64,000 nucleotides of DNA from Oscillospiraceae bacterium (GCA_017415165.1 JAFQIY010000043.1:62001-126000), one strand, 5' to 3'. Shown: positions 1 to 8,161, numbered from the stretch's first letter. Translations and numbers: made by a program. Notes: generated by a model not told the origin, from the letters alone.

Positions 1-3
1 CAA

Positions 4-40
4 TGGGACAAGCCACAAGGCTTGTCCCATTTTGTATTTT
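4..40 (+). terminator. Intrinsic terminator of an upstream gene
   Basis: A perfect 11-bp stem (positions 4-14 with 19-29, loop ACAA) is followed by a T-rich tail. It lies just before the ribosome binding site of the amidoligase gene, so it probably ends a transcript entering from outside the window. Confidence 0.75.
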
Positions 41-53
41 AGGAGGAATTAAA

Positions 54-1157
54 ATGAGCGATACATTTGTATGCACCCACTGCGGAGAGCAATGGGATAT
101 TGAGGACAGACACAACTTTGATGGAGCAGAACTTTGCCCCGATTGTTTCCACGAGGAAACTGTAGTCTGTGAGCACTGTGGTCGCAGACTTTGGGCAGAT
201 AATGCCGTTGACAGTGACAGAGTTCTTTGCGAACGCTGCTATGACGATTATTATGTCAACTGCGAAGGCTGCGGACGAACACTACACAACGATGACGCAT
301 ATTACTTTGATGATGGCAACGATTATCCATATTGCCACAACTGTTACGAACAGCGTTGCAGTGGAGAGTACATCCACGATTACAGCTTTAAGCCTGAGCC
401 AATTTTCTATGGTGACGGTAACCGTTACTTCGGTGTAGAACTTGAAATCGACGAGGGCGGACACGATGATGGCAATGCGGAGAAGCTGACTGACATTGCC
501 AACACCATAGACGAAAAGCGTATCTACATTAAGCAAGAGGGTAGCTTGAATGACGGTATGGAGATTGTCACACACCCAATGTCCCTCGACTATCATCTGA
601 ATGAAATGCCTTGGTCTGATGTGATGTCCAAAGCAATACGCATGGGTTACTTGTCACACAAGACATACACTTGCGGACTACATGTTCACGTTAATAGAAG
701 TACTTTTGGTAGTAATCACGAAGAACAGGAAGAACGAATTTCAAGAGTGCTGTTTTTCGTTGAACGCTTCTGGCAGGAACTTCTGAAATTCTCAAGACGA
801 ACAGAGGCACAAATGGCACGATGGGCAGACCGTTACGGTATCAAGGAAAATCCAAAGGCTACCCTTGATAATGCAAAGAAGAATTACTCAGGACGATATA
901 CCTGCGTGAATCTGAATAACTATCACACAATTGAGTTCCGTATTTTCCGTGGTACTCTGAAATACAACACTTTGGTTGCTACATTACAGTTGGTCAATAA
1001 AATCTGCGATATTGCAATCAAAATGACAGATGGAGAACTGACTTCGTTGAATTGGTGCGACTTCGTATCAAGTATTGATGAACCTGAGCTTATCAATTAC
1101 TTGAAGGAAAGACGTCTGTATGTGAACGAACCTATCGAATGTGAGGAGGATGTATAA
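54..1157 (+). CDS. Amidoligase (Amidoligase_2 family) with N-terminal zinc fingers
   Basis: The 367-residue product has two parts. Residues 1-98 carry three paired CxxC...CxxC modules (C7/C10-C28/C31, C39/C42-C59/C62, C70/C73-C94/C97), which look like small treble-clef or LIM-like zinc fingers. From about residue 127 it matches the glutamine-synthetase-like amidoligase fold: GVELEID, then EGSL and GMEIVTHP, CGLHVHV, and TIEFRIFRGTL near the C-terminus. This family is expected to use ATP to form amide or peptide bonds on an unknown substrate. I chose the ATG at 54 because AGGAGG lies at 41-46; an earlier in-frame ATG at 3 lies inside a terminator. The stop overlaps the next start by one base, so translation is probably coupled to the amidotransferase. 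The substrate cannot be read from sequence. Confidence 0.85.
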   Translation: MSDTFVCTHCGEQWDIEDRHNFDGAELCPDCFHEETVVCEHCGRRLWADNAVDSDRVLCERCYDDYYVNCEGCGRTLHNDDAYYFDDGNDYPYCHNCYEQRCSGEYIHDYSFKPEPIFYGDGNRYFGVELEIDEGGHDDGNAEKLTDIANTIDEKRIYIKQEGSLNDGMEIVTHPMSLDYHLNEMPWSDVMSKAIRMGYLSHKTYTCGLHVHVNRSTFGSNHEEQEERISRVLFFVERFWQELLKFSRRTEAQMARWADRYGIKENPKATLDNAKKNYSGRYTCVNLNNYHTIEFRIFRGTLKYNTLVATLQLVNKICDIAIKMTDGELTSLNWCDFVSSIDEPELINYLKERRLYVNEPIECEEDV

Positions 1158-2086
1158 TGTGTTGCTTATTTGGACTTATTGATTATGGAAATGTATTTTC
1201 AGCAAGGGAGAAGAATAAGATTATCAAGATACTTTCTACAGAATGTGAAGCTCGTGGTACTGATGCAACTGGTATCGCATTTAACACCAATACTGGTCTG
1301 CATATTTTCAAGCGACCAATTGCCGCACATAAGCTGTGGTACAGAATTCCTGACAATGCAAAAGTCATTATGGGACATGCCCGAATGACTACTCAGGGTA
1401 GTGAGAAGTTCAATTTCAACAATCATCCGTTTCCTGGACGAGTTGGAGTAACGAATTTTGCTCTTGCACATAACGGTGTTCTACATAATGACATCAGGCT
1501 TCAGAGAGAAGAACAGCTTCCCATTACCAATATTCAGACTGACAGCTATGTTGCAGTACAGCTGATAGAAAAACAGAACACCCTCAGTTTTGACAGCATC
1601 AGAAAGATGGCTGAAAAGACTGAGGGTTCTTTCTGTTATACGATACTTGATGAAAGAAACAACCTGTACTTTGTTAAGGGTGACAATCCTTTGGCAATCT
1701 ACAAGTTCAATGGGTTTTACATTTATGCAAGTACGGATGATATTCTGCAAAGAGTATTGCAGAAACTTGGACTTATGAAGTTCAGCAAGGTAAATGTCAG
1801 CTGTGGTGATATCCTCAAAATTGCATCAGATGGAGCGATTGAAATTCAGCGTTTTGATTTTCCTGACTATTTCAGCCACTACAGTTATTTTACTCCACCT
1901 GCATACGATGACGATACTGTTATGGATATGCTTACCGAGTATGCAGGATATTTCGGTATTGATGCGGAAGATGTGATAATGCTGTATGATTATGGCTATG
2001 ACGAGTTTGATATTGAGTGTATGCTTTATGAGCCTGCGGAGATGCAGAGATGTATTGAAGAACTGCGGATGATGGAGATGTGTTGA
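1157..2086 (+). CDS. Class II glutamine amidotransferase (Ntn hydrolase)
   Basis: This 309-residue protein begins MCCLFG, placing the catalytic cysteine at residue 2 after methionine removal, as in class II amidotransferases. Further hallmarks are GHARMTTQG, AHNGVLHN, the QTDSYV aspartate motif and EGSFCYTIL. It should release ammonia from glutamine. The extra C-terminal 80 residues are acidic and Tyr/Met-rich with no recognised domain. No synthetase domain is fused to it, so the amidoligase translated from the overlapping TAATG is the natural acceptor of the ammonia. Amidoligase/amidotransferase pairs are known from comparative genomics as peptide- or metabolite-modifying systems; the product here is unknown. 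Confidence 0.85.
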   Translation: MCCLFGLIDYGNVFSAREKNKIIKILSTECEARGTDATGIAFNTNTGLHIFKRPIAAHKLWYRIPDNAKVIMGHARMTTQGSEKFNFNNHPFPGRVGVTNFALAHNGVLHNDIRLQREEQLPITNIQTDSYVAVQLIEKQNTLSFDSIRKMAEKTEGSFCYTILDERNNLYFVKGDNPLAIYKFNGFYIYASTDDILQRVLQKLGLMKFSKVNVSCGDILKIASDGAIEIQRFDFPDYFSHYSYFTPPAYDDDTVMDMLTEYAGYFGIDAEDVIMLYDYGYDEFDIECMLYEPAEMQRCIEELRMMEMC

Positions 2087-2090
2087 ATGG

Positions 2091-2122
2091 TGTCCCGACG
2101 AAGTTTAGACTTTGTCGGGACA
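2091..2122 (+). terminator. Hairpin after the amidoligase-amidotransferase pair
   Basis: A 13-bp stem (2091-2103 with 2110-2122) directly follows the amidotransferase stop. It lacks a good T-tract, so it may be a weak terminator or an mRNA-stabilising hairpin. Confidence 0.5.
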
Positions 2123-2244
2123 ATTGTAAAGTTAGACTCAGACCTGCGTTACAAAGCGTAAAACAATTCGAAAATCAATTTTATTTTTACAATTTTTGAA
2201 ACATGGTACAGGTGTAAGTTAAGGTACACCCTAATTTTACACAT

Positions 2245-2279
2245 AAAAAAAGTGCAAAGCTTTGAAAAACTTTACACCT
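2245..2279 (-). terminator. Intrinsic terminator of the 53-residue gene
   Basis: Read on the minus strand, an 8-bp stem (2270-2277 with 2252-2259, one G-T pair) is followed by seven T residues (A-run at 2245-2251). It lies 10 bases past the stop of the small gene. Confidence 0.7.
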
Positions 2280-2287
2280 TTTAGTAG

Positions 2288-2449
2288 TTAGTTATCATCT
2301 TCAATGTTGTTTTGAGTGTCTTTAATAAGTTCATTAATAAGTGTTTTAGCATCTTCAATATTATTAGTGTCTATTGCTTTTTCTAACAGTTGGAGCTGTC
2401 GCATTATACTTCTTAAATAACCTTTAAATATAATAGTATTTTCCTCCAC
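2288..2449 (-). CDS. Small protein of unknown function, divergent from recombinase
   Basis: A 53-residue ORF opens with GTG (complement of 2447-2449), preceded by the Shine-Dalgarno-like AAAGGCGGTG. A promoter with TTTACA, a 17-bp spacer and TATAAT lies upstream and a terminator downstream, which makes it a credible transcription unit. The product is helical and charged (central RSIMRQLQLLEKAI, then LINELIKDT, acidic end) and resembles no family I recognise. Its position suggests an accessory or regulatory role for the serine recombinase, but that is inference. Confidence 0.65.
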   Translation of the reverse strand: MEENTIIFKGYLRSIMRQLQLLEKAIDTNNIEDAKTLINELIKDTQNNIEDDN

Positions 2450-2484
2450 GCTTACACCGCCTTTGTAATATAATTTATATTTAT

Positions 2485-2513
2485 ATTATATCATAGTTTG
2501 ATGTCGGTGTAAA
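2485..2513 (-). promoter_or_regulatory. Promoter of the 53-residue gene
   Basis: On the minus strand TTTACA (2508-2513) and TATAAT (2485-2490) are separated by 17 bp. The -35 element overlaps one GGTGTAA motif, so a protein bound there would block transcription. Confidence 0.65.
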
Positions 2514-2543
2514 TATAAAAATAAAAATTGGGAGTTGATAAAT

Positions 2544-3098
2544 TTGAACATTGCATACGTCAGGGTTTCAACTGTTGAGCAGAACGAAGCACGTCAGGTT
2601 GAAGCGCTTGAGAAATATATGATTGACAAGTGGTACGTCGAGAAGATTTCTGCCAAGGATACCAACCGTCCAAAACTGCAGCAGATGTTGGATTTTGCCC
2701 GTGAGGGTGACACGATTTTTGTGCACGACTTTACACGTCTTGCACGAAGCACAAAAGACCTGCTCGACATTGTTGAACATCTCAAATCAAAGGGTATTCA
2801 TCTTGTGAGTAACAAGGAGAGCATTGATACCTCGACGCCGACGGGAAAGTTAATGCTGACATTTCTTGCGGGAATTGCCGAATTTGAACGTGAAAATCTT
2901 TTGGAGCGTCAGCGTGAGGGGATTGCTATTGCAAAGAGAAATGGTATGTACAAGGGACGCAAGCCGTTTACATCGGACAAGTTTGATGAGTTGTATCAGG
3001 AGTATCTGTCGCGAAAAATCTGTAAGACGGAATTTGCGAAGTTGTTGGGTGTTTCGCGTCCGACGCTTAATCGGTTGATTGGGGAGAGGGTAAAATGA
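2544..3098 (+). CDS. Serine recombinase / resolvase
   Basis: The 184-residue protein has the resolvase catalytic start AYVRVST with the nucleophilic serine at residue 9. It also has the FVHDFTRLARS segment, the STPTGKLMLTFLAGIAEFERE block and a C-terminal Hin-like helix-turn-helix (TEFAKLLGVSRPTLNRLIG). The length is normal for small resolvases or invertases. Translation probably begins at TTG 2544, nine bases after GGGAG at 2530-2534; a TTG at 2535 is too close to that site. It could resolve cointegrates or invert DNA at the GGTGTAA motif cluster upstream. Confidence 0.9.
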   Translation: MNIAYVRVSTVEQNEARQVEALEKYMIDKWYVEKISAKDTNRPKLQQMLDFAREGDTIFVHDFTRLARSTKDLLDIVEHLKSKGIHLVSNKESIDTSTPTGKLMLTFLAGIAEFERENLLERQREGIAIAKRNGMYKGRKPFTSDKFDELYQEYLSRKICKTEFAKLLGVSRPTLNRLIGERVK

Positions 3099-3106
3099 AA
3101 AGGGGT

Positions 3107-3134
3107 GTCCCCCGAACCGTGTGGCTCGGGGGAC
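3107..3134. terminator. GC-rich hairpin between convergent genes
   Basis: A stem of about 12 bp with one mismatch (3107-3118 with 3123-3134, loop GTGT) lies between the recombinase end and the end of the minus-strand gene. No T-run follows on either strand, so a bidirectional terminator is probable but not certain. Confidence 0.5.
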
Positions 3135-3177
3135 GTGTGTAATGATATGATTTTTGATGCGGGTTATTTATATGTTG

Positions 3178-5591
3178 TTAGTCATTCGTATAACTTTTGA
3201 AATATTTGTTGGAAAAATCAACGTAATCATGCAGCATCTGATAAAACCGATTCATTTTTTCCGTATCAGAATTATCAACAGCAGCAGTTTGTGGTGTTTC
3301 AATCTGCTTCTCAATTATTTTTTCATCCCATGGCTTTTTCAGACTTAAATTAAGAAAGCCATATCCACGTTTTCTTCCAGTATAAAAGGCTGTGATTTCA
3401 CCATACGAAAACTCAGAGTTGTACCGCAGATAATCAAGCATAGCTTTAGGCGTAATACCATTATTGTTAGCTTGTTCTTTTGTAAGATTATTTTTTATGT
3501 ACATATCTGCGTACTTAAGAAAATCATCGCGATATGTTGTACCAAGCATGCAATCTGAAAGCTCTTTGGTGATTACAGCTGTTGCTTCATCGGCAGAAAG
3601 ATGTTTGTATTTGCGTTTAAGAGCTTTTGCCTTTGTAGCACGTTCTTTTCTGCGCTTTTCAGCCTCTTCAACAGGTACAAAATATTTGTTTAAAAATTGC
3701 TGAGTAAAATCTTTTAATTGACAGCCAGGAATTATATCGGGTTGCTTTTTAGTTTTCGTTTTGAATATCTGTGAAGAATTCAAACAAAGTGCATCGGGAT
3801 TGCCTTTGGATTTCCATATGCAGTGAAGTCCGTATATGGACAGATGAATTTTGGTCCATACAAGATCAACATTGTATTCCTTTGAACAGAAATCAGGATA
3901 ACCCTTTGACAAGTCAAGATAAATATAATCTTTTTCATCAAACTTATGTGTGCTTTCATCTTGCTGAAAGACTACAACCTGCACGTCAGTATGCTTGATG
4001 ATTTCAATAAGAATTTCACGTTCAGCTTTTAACAAATTCCTTGATGCTGCATTTACATATATACATTTCAGACCATTATTCTGAAGCATGGAAAGCTTTT
4101 TCAGCATAGCTTCTGTACATAACCTTTCAAGCGGAATGTCAGCATGATAGTTGTTTTCATTTTTTACAAGAGGTGTTGTACTACCGAACGAATCAATTTT
4201 TGTCAGATTCTTCCACATGATTTCAGCAGTATGATTTGTATCAGTCTTGATAATTATGAGCTTTTTTACTACATTAATCGGCATCATACACATTGTCATA
4301 GCTGTACAGAATTTGTCAATGAATTTTATGTTCCTTTCGAGAACCATATCTGCAAAGTTACTATATACTTGTTCCGGGAGTTGTGCGCGTTCAACATCAA
4401 TAGCCATTATCGGCATATTCCCTTCTCGTGAAATTATATTTTCTTCGAAGAGATAGGGCTTCTGAGGGTAAGGCGCAACTATTCTGAATTGGATGAAAAG
4501 TTTCTCTGCTATTGTTTTGTAGGTGGTTTCTGAAATAATGTCTTTAAGGAACTCGGAAAGATTGTTAACCATATCATCGAATATTTCGGAATCAATGCGA
4601 TTGAATTTGAAGTTAAGGAATTCTTCGAAACTTGAACGTGAAATCGGTGCAGATTTCATATTGTGTATAAGCATAGGTGTGCCGTTGTATATAATGTAGC
4701 ATACATTCCATAGTTCTTTTTGCGTGTCATAAATGTTTTCCAAATGCAATTCTTCAGAATAATAATTAGCATACGATTCTTGATATGATTCATAAGTTTT
4801 GCTTTCAAGTTTTTTTGACTGAGGTCGTTTAAGCGAACCTGAGTGTAATAGGATATGTTATTGATAGTGGTTAAGAAAAAAGAGTAATTATAATACGGCA
4901 ACTTGTTTTTGATGAGTTTGTGGTATAGTTCAAAAGGCGAGGGGAGTGTATTGCTTGATAATGTGTTTTGATTAATTAAGTTCGAAACATATTCTCTCAA
5001 TCGATGAAAATCAGTGAAAAAGCACAGAGCAAAAATTATATTATCAGATTTGCGGTGTTTATACATCAGGTGCATATATGAGGTTAGCCAGTCTTCTCCA
5101 CAAACAAGCTTAACAAATTCAAGCAGAGTAGAATAAAACTTTGGAAAAGTATATTCAGCACCGTAATCTTCTTTGTCATGGAAGTATTTCTTAATATTGC
5201 TTATGCAGTATCTTTTACAAAGTATTCCGGTAGGAGAAGGCGAGTTATAAAGCTGATATATAAAACTTCCTTTTGCGCGTATTGAAATTGTGAAAAGTTT
5301 GTAGCATTTAAAGCTATCGATATCAGATGCATCATTTGAAGCGTTATATTCAGCATTTGCATAAAAATCATCAATAATTTTGTTTGCCTCGTCTATCAGT
5401 GCCAAAGCACCTACTTCATCATTTTCGAGTGGTTCGTTGAAGTGCAGTTGAGACAGACAATTTTCTATTCTTTCTATATACTGGCCAACGATATGACGTT
5501 GTCTATAGTGGGAACTTGCTTTGAGTTTTAATTGGAATTTTCTTCTTGATTTTTCCATATGTAATTTATTTATCAATAGCAATTTGTTCAT
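3178..5591 (-). CDS. Large hypothetical protein read through a -1 frame change
   Basis: Translation starts at ATG 5591 behind TGAGGTG and stays open to 4656 in one frame. From about 4817 the convincing sequence moves to the -1 frame, which is open to 3178. After the shift, frame -1 reads SKKLESKTYESYQESYANY and continues smoothly into the downstream protein, while the original frame turns into a low-quality 53-residue tail. The downstream frame has only a TTG with no ribosome site as a start. Joined, the product would be about 804 residues, rich in Lys, Asn and Tyr, with a basic helical stretch (EEAEKRRKERATKAKALKRK) about two thirds along. I recognise no domain. The shift lies in a run of seven A residues, so the cause is either programmed slippage, a mutation or a sequence error. 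Confidence 0.6.
4809..4815 (-). other. Candidate -1 slippery heptamer A AAA AAC
   Basis: Read on the minus strand in the upstream frame, the codons are CAA AAA AAC, giving the classical heptamer A AAA AAC. The downstream protein is in exactly the -1 frame. No strong pseudoknot or upstream Shine-Dalgarno-like stimulator is visible, so simple indel or transcriptional slippage remains possible. Confidence 0.5.
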
Positions 5592-6104
5592 GGTTTTCAC
5601 CTCAGCAAATGAAATGTTTACCTGTTTTTGTAAATCGTAAAATTGATAAATCGCAAAAAATATTTAAAATATTTAAATTGTGCAATAATGTTATTTTTCT
5701 GTGCTTTATAACGGATTTTAAACTTAAATTAGACTTAGGTAAATGGTAACATATTTTATTTAATTTGTAAAGTGATAAATTGAAATATCTGACGGAATTT
5801 TATAATAATTACAATAAATGTATATCGAGTGTTATTTATAAATAATGAAATATAAAGGTGAGATAACTGGAAATTATTTTTTACAACCAACTATACATAT
5901 GAGTAAGGCAAGCTGTAATACAAATTCAGCTTGCCTTGCTAAATAGTCTGGACTTTATAGAGATATAGTAGTAATACATAGTAATATATTCTTATTAAGT
6001 AATATACATATAGACGTATTTAATAATGAATACAGTCATATAGAAATAAGATTTTACACAGGTAATTACTATATGATAATCCAAAAGGAAAGAAGGTGAA
6101 ATCC
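5592..6104. other. AT-rich divergent intergenic region, candidate oriT zone
   Basis: No gene is supported here. The region is very AT-rich and separates the minus-strand unknown gene from the plus-strand mob genes. The clearest structure is an 11-bp inverted repeat (AAGGCAAGCTG at 5905-5915 with CAGCTTGCCTT at 5927-5937). Short GATAAAT-type repeats occur near 5650 and 5775. A hairpin just upstream of relaxosome genes is the usual place for an origin of transfer, but no nick site can be assigned. Confidence 0.4.
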
Positions 6105-6383
6105 ATGGACAAAGAAAAAACAATTCAGTTCAGAGTCGATTGGAGTAGCTATGACAACATAAGAACAAATGCGAGAAAGTGCAGCATGAATGTAAGCGAT
6201 TATGTAAGACACAAAGTTATTGACAATGATTGTTGGGACAGAAAGCATGAACTTCACGAGGCAATTATTGATATGAGTGATTCATTAAATACAGCTTGTG
6301 AAATTCTGGAAGAAAGTTACCCTGAATTATCAATGGGATTAAAGAAAGGAGCAATTACATTATGTCATTTATTAAATTCATAA
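6105..6383 (+). CDS. MobC-like relaxosome accessory protein
   Basis: The 92-residue protein has a ribbon-helix-helix type start (IQFRVDWSSYDNIRTNAR), then the NVSDYVRHKVID motif typical of MobC/plasmid mobilisation proteins, and a helical C-terminus. Such proteins bind oriT and recruit the relaxase. ATG 6105 was preferred over an in-frame GTG at 6096, because GGTG of that codon belongs to the ribosome site. The 3' end overlaps the relaxase-like gene by 22 bases, indicating one operon. Confidence 0.7.
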   Translation: MDKEKTIQFRVDWSSYDNIRTNARKCSMNVSDYVRHKVIDNDCWDRKHELHEAIIDMSDSLNTACEILEESYPELSMGLKKGAITLCHLLNS

Positions 6384-6808
6384 ACAGTACTTACGAGAAC
6401 GGTCCGGCTTTAGAAAACGTATATAACTATATTCTTAACAGAGGCAAGTGCGTTATGTCAGGTTGTCACAACGTCCTTATGGATATGGCAGTGCCTATGA
6501 TGTACGAAACAAGAAAATTCTTTGGCGTAACAAGTGGCAGGGTTCTTATGCACATAGTTATTTCACCATCCAGAAGTGAGAAAGTTGAAATTCGTCAATT
6601 CTGCAATATGATTTCTTTTATAGCTACAAGCTTCAGAAATCATCAGGTTGTGTATGCTGTACACGGTTCAGGAAAGCTTCTTCATGCACATCTTATGGTT
6701 AATGCAGTAAACTTCAGAAACGGTGAGGTTGCAAATGACCTGACACCTTTCAAGAATGAGATTGCGCAGATGTGTGAGATATTTTATCCTAACACTACAA
6801 TTGAATGA
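6362..6808 (+). CDS. Minimal relaxase (mobilisation nuclease) domain protein
   Basis: At 148 residues this is only the N-terminal half of a normal relaxase. It retains the family start (ALENVYNYILNRGK, with candidate active tyrosines), a HIVISPSR strand, and the metal-site block YAVHGSGKLLHAHLMVNAVN corresponding to the HUH signature of MOB_P relaxases. It should nick or bind oriT. The short length may mean a truncated enzyme or a compact class; the preceding MobC-like gene and the following small gene keep tight spacing, arguing for a maintained operon. Confidence 0.7.
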   Translation: MSFIKFINSTYENGPALENVYNYILNRGKCVMSGCHNVLMDMAVPMMYETRKFFGVTSGRVLMHIVISPSRSEKVEIRQFCNMISFIATSFRNHQVVYAVHGSGKLLHAHLMVNAVNFRNGEVANDLTPFKNEIAQMCEIFYPNTTIE

Positions 6809-6902
6809 TATTCTCCATAAATTCAGTCATATATTATAACCTTGAGAAATATAATGAGAGTGGACAAGCTTAGCTTGACATTCTGATAAAGGAGTTGTAA
6901 TT

Positions 6903-7067
6903 ATGAAGCAGGAACTTGTTTTCAGGTTTCATAACCCAAACACCGAAAAAGCTACATATAATGCTCTGATGAAGGTGTTCACAGAAGTTGGATGTAAAAA
7001 ACTCAAGGAAGCTATAACTGAATTTGAAAAAAATAATACAGACGAATCTTCAGCAAAGTCTGAATGA
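6903..7067 (+). CDS. Small protein of unknown function after the relaxase
   Basis: A 54-residue ORF starts at ATG 6903 with AAAGGAG upstream at good spacing and ends before a strong terminator. The product begins MKQELVFRFHNPNTEK, is helical in the middle and ends in an acidic, polar tail. I do not recognise the family. Its place as last gene of the mob operon suggests a mobilisation accessory function. Confidence 0.65.
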   Translation: MKQELVFRFHNPNTEKATYNALMKVFTEVGCKKLKEAITEFEKNNTDESSAKSE

Positions 7068-7073
7068 TTCTTC

Positions 7074-7115
7074 CTCTCCTCGTACTGATATATGTACGGG
7101 GAGAGTTTATTTTTT
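7074..7115 (+). terminator. Intrinsic terminator of the mob operon
   Basis: A 12-bp stem (7074-7085 with 7094-7105, one G-T pair) is followed by TTTATTTTTT. It ends the MobC/relaxase/small-protein transcript. Confidence 0.9.
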
Positions 7116-7155
7116 GAAGCAATTTCAGCTTATAGCACATTAACTATACTGACTA

Positions 7156-7219
7156 CCTGCAGGAAAGGCAGATTTGAAAAAGTCTGCCTCACAGTGCTTC
7201 GGCATTGTGGTCCTGCAGG
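7156..7219. ncRNA. Predicted three-way-junction structured element
   Basis: An outer stem pairs CCTGCAGG at 7156-7163 with the same palindrome at 7212-7219. Inside it are two hairpins: GGCAGA/TCTGCC (7167-7172 with 7183-7188) and an 8-bp stem (7190-7197 with 7202-7209) capped by a stable C(TTCG)G tetraloop. The element fits no gene and lies between the mob terminator and the next promoter. It could be a small RNA, a structured mobile-element end, or a recombination site. Strand is undetermined. Confidence 0.5.
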
Positions 7220-7266
7220 GAAAGAATTTATTTTTACAATCTATATTATTATGTTATTGTCAATTA

Positions 7267-7295
7267 TTGACACCACGTCGCAACAGCTGTATAAT
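7267..7295 (+). promoter_or_regulatory. Consensus promoter of the GNAT operon
   Basis: TTGACA (7267-7272) and TATAAT (7290-7295) with a 17-bp spacer form a perfect housekeeping promoter, leaving a leader of about 65 bases before the first gene. Confidence 0.85.
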
Positions 7296-7366
7296 AAAAG
7301 AAAATCTGATTTAAACCAAATGAATCTATGCAATAATTAGTGTAATCTTTTGAGAGAGGTGCAGCT

Positions 7367-8137
7367 ATGGTTAAGGTAGATTGTCAAAACCATTTTGAAT
7401 ATATTCATTACGCTGAACAATGTAAATATGGAAATGTTTATCCGCTTTCTATTGCTGAGGGGTATCAGCAGGGAGATGTGTTTGTAAATTCGGTAAGTAA
7501 CTGCAAAACGGCATTATTCTGGCATTACAGTGGATTTGCTTCTATTTCGGGGGAGTATGATGAAAGCTTTCTTGAAGCAGTGTATGATATTATTCTTGAC
7601 AAAGACAAAATCAATCCGCGTCGGTTTATTTTATTTACTGATGATGAGCAAACAAAATCTTTTTTCAGCAACAGAGAAAGCATTGACGTTGAACGAAGAT
7701 ATTTTTATGAATATAATAAGTCTATCAATGAAGCTGTTGACCTTCCGCAAAACTGTGAGTTGATGCCTGTTGATGCAGAGCTTCTCTCAAAAATAAAAGG
7801 ACGGATTACGCCGTATTTCTCCTGGGACAACGCAGACGAATTTCTTTCAAAAGGGAAGGGATATTGCATTGTAACTGACGGTGAGGCTGCTGCCTGGGCA
7901 TTTTCTGCGGCTGTTAGTAGTACAGAAATTGATATTGGAATTGAAACTCAGGAAAAATATCAGCACAGAGGCTTTGCTGCTATTGTTTCAAAGGCAATGA
8001 TTAAATATGTTCTTGAACAGGGAAAAACACCTGTCTGGGCTTGCCATTATAAGAATATTGCTTCTGCTAAATTAGCTGACAAGTTGGGATTTGACAAGGT
8101 TGCAGAGTGCTTTGTAATAAAGAGAAAAGAAGATTAA
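7367..8137 (+). CDS. GNAT-family acetyltransferase
   Basis: The 256-residue protein has an unspecific N-terminal half and a C-terminal GNAT fold. Motif A is visible as TQEKYQHRGFAAIVSKAMI around residues 203-222, followed by CHYKNIASAKLADKLGF, the usual last helix and strand. The overall length and two-part build resemble the GNAT_acetyltran group (PF12746) rather than ribosomal-protein acetyltransferases. It should transfer an acetyl or acyl group from CoA to an unknown small molecule. Start ATG 7367 follows GAGAGGTG. It is first in an operon with the transglutaminase-like and second GNAT genes (gaps of about 24 and 22 bases). Confidence 0.8.
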   Translation: MVKVDCQNHFEYIHYAEQCKYGNVYPLSIAEGYQQGDVFVNSVSNCKTALFWHYSGFASISGEYDESFLEAVYDIILDKDKINPRRFILFTDDEQTKSFFSNRESIDVERRYFYEYNKSINEAVDLPQNCELMPVDAELLSKIKGRITPYFSWDNADEFLSKGKGYCIVTDGEAAAWAFSAAVSSTEIDIGIETQEKYQHRGFAAIVSKAMIKYVLEQGKTPVWACHYKNIASAKLADKLGFDKVAECFVIKRKED

Positions 8138-8161
8138 CAGACAGAAATATGGAGGAAAACA

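Larger units (their letters stand above)
2211..2513. repeat. Cluster of GGTGTAA / TTACACC motifs
   Basis: The heptamer or a close variant occurs at 2211-2217 (+), 2224-2230 (-, diverged), 2237-2242 (-, partial), 2272-2278 (-), 2452-2458 (-) and 2506-2512 (+). The sites bracket the small minus-strand gene and lie just before the serine recombinase; the last one overlaps the -35 of the small gene. They could be recombinase subsites (a res-type region) or operators for the small protein. Confidence 0.45.

Noticed and set aside
3-53. In-frame ATG at 3 extending the amidoligase by 17 residues
   Set aside because: It lies inside a terminator hairpin and has no ribosome site, whereas ATG 54 has AGGAGG.
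4657-4749. Independent start of the downstream half of the frameshifted gene at 4749
   Set aside because: The codon is TTG inside continuous coding sequence with no ribosome site; the -1 frame is already coding upstream of it.
7092-7340. 82-codon plus-strand ORF
   Set aside because: It starts inside the mob terminator, has no ribosome site and runs through the three-way-junction element and the promoter.
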